Below, piece by piece: positions 60,495-64,000 of a stretch of 64,000 bases of DNA (position 1 is its first letter; each line of letters opens with the position of its first letter). The notes under the pieces are model-generated. The model made no database searches, was not told the DNA's origin, and saw nothing but the letters and a program-made list of their open reading frames with translations. The stretch lies in contig CP065366.1 in assembly GCA_023206055.1 (NCBI GenBank), positions 310,001 through 374,000 on the forward strand. The letters are read 5' to 3'. Made by a program: the position numbers and the translations under genes. Source of the stretch: Vibrio cyclitrophicus. Lineage in GTDB: Bacteria > Pseudomonadota > Gammaproteobacteria > Enterobacterales > Vibrionaceae.

Positions 60495-61700
60495 ATGTTC
60501 AAGCGAACTTCTCGATACTGGTTAATGTCTGCAATGGCAGTAACTGGTGTCAGCTTTTCTTCTTCTGTTCTAAGTGAAGAAAAAGACTCCGCTTTTGTTC
60601 CTTTCTATTTCAGCACCGAAACCATGGGTAATACCTTTGGGGTTGCTGGTGTCGCAAAGGGCGTTTGGCAACCTCAAGCCGCTTTGTTTGGTATGGCTTT
60701 GTATTCAGACAAAGACAGTTACGTCGGTTTTCTATCGGCCTTTAATTATGCCTTGTCTGAGAATATCTTGTTTAGTACTCAGATGTACCAAGCGCGCTTC
60801 AACGACAATCCTTATTATATTGGCTCTCAAGGCGATAACGATTCATCTATCGATAACAAAACCATTGCCGATGGCTTAGAGCAGAATTATCAGTTTGAAT
60901 TTAAGTATCTGCTGCCTTGGGGCAATGTTGCAGAGCATGGCTTACTCGGCGCGTTTCAGCCAATCAAAGAGGTCAGTTTTGCTTCGCCAGTTGAATCGGG
61001 TGTCAGTTCGATTGTCTTTACGCCTTTTTATACCGCTCGTGAGCTGGAAGGTTTAAATAATACCGAGGAGGCGACCGGTTTTAGTTTGGCGTTCGATTGG
61101 GATAATCGTGATAGTACACGTAACCCAACCAAAGGCTCTCATACTAACCTTGAGTTCACCACCGGTGCCGATAGTTGGTCTAACGACGATTTGTGGCTGA
61201 AATGGACTTTTCAAAACAGTCAGTACTTCGCTTTAGGTCCTCTAGGGGGCTTGTTCGACCAACAAGTTGTGGCACTCGATTTCTATACCGCTGATACACC
61301 AACCTGGGATAACTGTTCTGGGCAAGATTGTGCTCGTCCACCGGAAACTGAACAAGCTCGACTTGGTGGTTTATATCGCTTACGAGGTTATACAGGAGGT
61401 CGCTACCACGGACGTTCTGCGGTTCATTACTCTGCTGAGTACCGAGTGATTCCTGACTGGCAACCTTTGGGTGATATCCCAGTGATTAACTATTACGATT
61501 TGCCTTGGTGGCAATGGGTGGCGTTTGCCGAAGTCGGGCGCGTTGCTGATGAGTACGATATAAAAACACTGCACTCGGATATGAAATGGAGCCTAGGTGG
61601 CGCTGTTCGTTTTCAAGTGGAAGGTATTGTCGTTCGTGCTGAGTTAGCTCGAGGCGGTGATGAAGGGACCTTTAGGGTTATGATAAACCAGCCCTTCTGA
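60495..61700 (+). CDS. Omp85/BamA-like outer-membrane beta-barrel protein without POTRA domains
   Basis: A 401-residue protein with a signal peptide (to about residue 28, VLSEEKD) and no soluble POTRA repeats. The barrel carries the Omp85 substrate-loop motif RLRGYTGGRYHGRSAVHYSAEYR near residues 294-316 and ends with a terminal Phe (MINQPF) as expected for BAM substrates. Patterns such as FAFDWDNRDSTRNPTKGSHTNLEF are typical of the bacterial surface antigen (D15) domain. The role may be protein or lipid export, or a porin-like function; I cannot tell. It starts 2 bases after the alr stop and so is translationally linked to it. Confidence 0.88.
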   Translation: MFKRTSRYWLMSAMAVTGVSFSSSVLSEEKDSAFVPFYFSTETMGNTFGVAGVAKGVWQPQAALFGMALYSDKDSYVGFLSAFNYALSENILFSTQMYQARFNDNPYYIGSQGDNDSSIDNKTIADGLEQNYQFEFKYLLPWGNVAEHGLLGAFQPIKEVSFASPVESGVSSIVFTPFYTARELEGLNNTEEATGFSLAFDWDNRDSTRNPTKGSHTNLEFTTGADSWSNDDLWLKWTFQNSQYFALGPLGGLFDQQVVALDFYTADTPTWDNCSGQDCARPPETEQARLGGLYRLRGYTGGRYHGRSAVHYSAEYRVIPDWQPLGDIPVINYYDLPWWQWVAFAEVGRVADEYDIKTLHSDMKWSLGGAVRFQVEGIVVRAELARGGDEGTFRVMINQPF

Positions 61701-61738
61701 AGCTTTCGGCCTACAGTAGGCCAAATACTATCTTGATA

Positions 61739-61770
61739 AGAGTGGTCGTGGAAACACACCACTCTTTTTG
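61739..61770. terminator. Terminator after the Omp85-type gene
   Basis: Stem AGAGTGGT / ACCACTCT with CGTG/CAC inner pairing, followed by TTTTT on the plus strand; the opposite strand also ends in T after the stem, so it may serve yjbQ as well. Confidence 0.83.
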
Positions 61771-61818
61771 TATTAAAAAAGCATTGTTTTTATTAATAAA
61801 ATCTTGCTTTCAAATAGT

Positions 61819-62238
61819 CTACTCACCTTGAATAGTCGCAATCACTGTGCGGCTGCCACCACAATCACGGTGTTCACCCAAGTATATGCCCTGCCATGTT
61901 CCCAAAGCTAAACGACCGTTGGTTATCGGAATTGTCACACTGGTGCCAAGTGTCGATGCTTTAATATGAGCAGGCATGTCATCATCACCTTCATAGGTGT
62001 GTCTGTAATAAGCGGCTCGCTCGGGTACGAACTTATTGAAGTGTGATTCCATGTCGCGGCGAACCGTCGGATCGGCGTTCTCATTGAGTGTGAGGCTGGC
62101 AGAAGTATGTTGAAGAAAAAGATGTAATAAACCAACAGATAGAGAATTGATATCGTTTATCTGTTGTTCAATTTCATCAGTAATGAGATGAAATCCACGC
62201 TTTCGTGCATTTAGGTGTATAGTCTTCTGAATCCACAT
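61819..62238 (-). CDS. yjbQ: YjbQ-family protein (UPF0047, secondary thiamine-phosphate synthase-like)
   Basis: A 139-residue single-domain protein. Family patterns are present: LLHLFLQHTSASLTLNENADPTVRRDM, HTYEGDDDMPAHIKAS and the His/Asp-rich end LGEHRDCGGSRTV. A weak thiamine-phosphate synthase activity has been described for the E. coli homologue, but the main role is open. Convergent with the Omp85-type gene; the 326-base gap to pgi holds no recognisable element besides AT-rich promoter-like sequence. Confidence 0.92.
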   Translation of the reverse strand: MWIQKTIHLNARKRGFHLITDEIEQQINDINSLSVGLLHLFLQHTSASLTLNENADPTVRRDMESHFNKFVPERAAYYRHTYEGDDDMPAHIKASTLGTSVTIPITNGRLALGTWQGIYLGEHRDCGGSRTVIATIQGE

Positions 62239-62564
62239 ACGCCATCCTTTATAATGTGTTTGGAAAAAAAGTGGTTTAACGCTATCTTTTGAACTTGAAT
62301 TTATCAGCTATCGCTCACATTTAATTATGTTAGAGCCTGAGTCAGCATCGATCCCTCTATCAGGAAATCGAATTCTGATTTATCTCAAGGTGGCGCTCTT
62401 CATATACGGCATAATACGTCGTGAAAAAAAATTACAAAGAATCTTTCAGTGGTGATGCGGTCTGGTCATCATAGAAAAATATAAACTTTCGCCTAATCGG
62501 GGGTTCTATTCATCACTCTGGTGACGTCTAGAATAAAACCTACAGTAATATCGGGATAGATACC

Positions 62565-64000
62565 ATGTTGAAAAATATCAACCCAACGCAAACACAAGCG
62601 TGGAAAGCTCTAACTGCACATTTTGAGTCTGCTCAAGATATGGATATGAAAGAACTATTTGCTCAAGATGCAAAGCGTTTCGAGAGCTTTTCTACTCGTT
62701 TCGGTTCGGACATCTTAGTGGATTACTCTAAGAACCTTATCGACGCTGAAACGATGCAGCACTTATTTGCTCTTGCGAATGAGACTGAGGTTAAGTCTGC
62801 AATTGAAGCTATGTTTAGCGGTGATGCAATCAACAAGACTGAAGGTCGTTCAGTACTTCACACTGCTCTACGTAACCGTAGTGATAAGCCAGTAATGGTT
62901 GATGGCAAAGACGTAATGCCAGCAGTTAATGCAGTACTAGCAAAAATGGAACTGTTCACACACCGTATCGTTTCTGGTGAGTGGAAAGGTTACACAGGTA
63001 AAGAGATCACTGATGTAGTCAACATCGGTATCGGCGGTTCGGACCTTGGTCCATACATGGTGACTGAAGCACTAACTCCATACAAAACTCGCCTAAACAT
63101 GCACTTTGTTTCTAACGTAGACGGCACTCACATCGTTGAGACACTTAAGCCTCTTAACCCAGAAACAACACTGTTCCTAGTGGCATCAAAGACATTTACC
63201 ACTCAAGAAACAATGACGAACGCACACTCTGCGCGTGATTGGTTCTTGGCTGAAGCGGGTGATAACGCACACGTTGCTAAGCACTTCGCAGCACTATCAA
63301 CAAACGCAACTGCGGTTGCTGAGTTTGGTATTGATACTGACAACATGTTCGAATTCTGGGATTGGGTAGGCGGTCGTTACTCACTATGGTCTGCGATTGG
63401 TCTGTCTATCTCTCTTTCTATCGGCTTTGATAACTTCGTTGAGCTATTAGATGGTGCTCACGAGATGGATAACCACTTTGCTTCAACTGAATTTGAAAGC
63501 AACATTCCTGTTATCCTTGCGCTTATTGGCGTTTGGTACAATAACTTCCACGGCGCTGAGTCAGAAGCGATTCTACCTTACGATCAATATATGCACCGTT
63601 TTGCTGCTTACTTCCAACAAGGCAACATGGAATCGAATGGTAAGTTCGTTGACCGTGACGGTAATCCAGTAGAATACCAAACTGGTCCTATCATCTGGGG
63701 TGAACCAGGTACAAACGGTCAGCACGCTTTCTACCAACTGATTCACCAAGGCACTAAGCTGATCCCATCAGACTTTATTGCTCCTGCTATCAGCCACAAC
63801 CCAGCATCTGATCACCACCAGAAGCTGATGTCTAACTTCTTTGCTCAAACTGAAGCACTAGCATTCGGTAAGACAAAAGAGACAGTAGAAGCTGAATTCC
63901 TAGCGGCAGGCAAAACAGCAGAAGAAGCAGCTGAGCTTGCGCCTTTCAAAGTGTTTGAAGGTAACCGTCCAACGAACTCAATTCTTGTTAAGCAAATCAC
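62565..64000 (+). CDS. pgi: glucose-6-phosphate isomerase (3' end outside the window)
   Basis: 478 codons of an expected ~550 are present; the gene runs off the right edge in frame. It converts glucose-6-phosphate and fructose-6-phosphate in the cytoplasm. Motifs: IGIGGSDLGPYM (sugar-phosphate loop), SKTFTTQETMTNA and GGRYSLWSAIG, with HGAESEAILPYDQYM near the end. ATG 62565 (MLKNINPTQTQAW) matches homologues. Confidence 0.97.
   Translation, partial: MLKNINPTQTQAWKALTAHFESAQDMDMKELFAQDAKRFESFSTRFGSDILVDYSKNLIDAETMQHLFALANETEVKSAIEAMFSGDAINKTEGRSVLHTALRNRSDKPVMVDGKDVMPAVNAVLAKMELFTHRIVSGEWKGYTGKEITDVVNIGIGGSDLGPYMVTEALTPYKTRLNMHFVSNVDGTHIVETLKPLNPETTLFLVASKTFTTQETMTNAHSARDWFLAEAGDNAHVAKHFAALSTNATAVAEFGIDTDNMFEFWDWVGGRYSLWSAIGLSISLSIGFDNFVELLDGAHEMDNHFASTEFESNIPVILALIGVWYNNFHGAESEAILPYDQYMHRFAAYFQQGNMESNGKFVDRDGNPVEYQTGPIIWGEPGTNGQHAFYQLIHQGTKLIPSDFIAPAISHNPASDHHQKLMSNFFAQTEALAFGKTKETVEAEFLAAGKTAEEAAELAPFKVFEGNRPTNSILVKQI

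Overview
The window looks like a piece of a Vibrio chromosome, most likely a marine species close to the Splendidus group. Supporting this are a MotX sodium-motor gene next to purA, the order orn - tRNA cluster - queG - tsaE - amiB - mutL - miaA - hfq - hflX - hflK - hflC - purA, frdABCD beside efp and epmA/epmB, and family-level similarity throughout. Species assignment is inference. Almost everything is core housekeeping DNA. No prophage, insertion sequence or CRISPR array was seen.

Region 1 (1-8095) is the end of a surface-polysaccharide (O-antigen or capsule) locus: a truncated Wzy/ligase-like membrane protein, an AsnB-type amidotransferase, a GT4 glycosyltransferase, a PglC-like phosphoglycosyl transferase, a PglD/NeuD-like acetyltransferase, a PglE-like aminotransferase and a WbpM/PglF-like 4,6-dehydratase. 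The last four make a coherent set for building a di-N-acetyl-bacillosamine-type sugar and loading it on undecaprenyl phosphate. The left 2.2 kb is clearly more AT-rich than the rest. An 8-bp repeat in nine perfect copies lies in front of the dehydratase.

Region 2 (8096-20461) holds gpmI, ogt, a MATE transporter, groESL behind a sigma-32-type promoter, a small secreted repeat protein, a diguanylate cyclase, an MgtC-like protein, and the divergent pair epmB/efp. It is punctuated by two families of dispersed palindromic repeats that fill most intergenic gaps and even supply the stop codons of ogt and the MATE gene.

Region 3 (20462-32457) contains frdDCBA on the minus strand, epmA, an EamA/DMT transporter, a chemoreceptor, a DASS-type carboxylate transporter, psd and rsgA. 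The window therefore carries EF-P and two of its modification enzymes (EpmA, EpmB), with the fumarate reductase operon between them.

Region 4 (32608-36198) has orn, then 16 tRNA genes (nine tRNA-Gly GCC and seven initiator tRNA-fMet CAT) in an almost perfect alternating array behind one strong promoter. It is followed by 0.6 kb of AT-rich non-coding DNA with DnaA boxes and GATC sites. This is the syntenic place where Escherichia coli keeps the DnaA-titration locus datA (between glyVXY and queG), so it is the most attractive candidate for an undescribed functional element.

Region 5 (36199-64000) is a run of core genes: queG, tsaE-amiB-mutL-miaA-hfq-hflX-hflK-hflC, a DUF2065 protein, purA, motX with a textbook sigma-28 promoter, an exported amidohydrolase, rnr-rlmB, rpsF-rpsR-rplI (without priB between rpsF and rpsR), a DUF481 outer-membrane protein, dnaB, alr, an Omp85-type barrel, yjbQ and a pgi gene cut by the window edge. 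Many gene ends carry strong hairpin terminators, several of them bidirectional at convergent ends.
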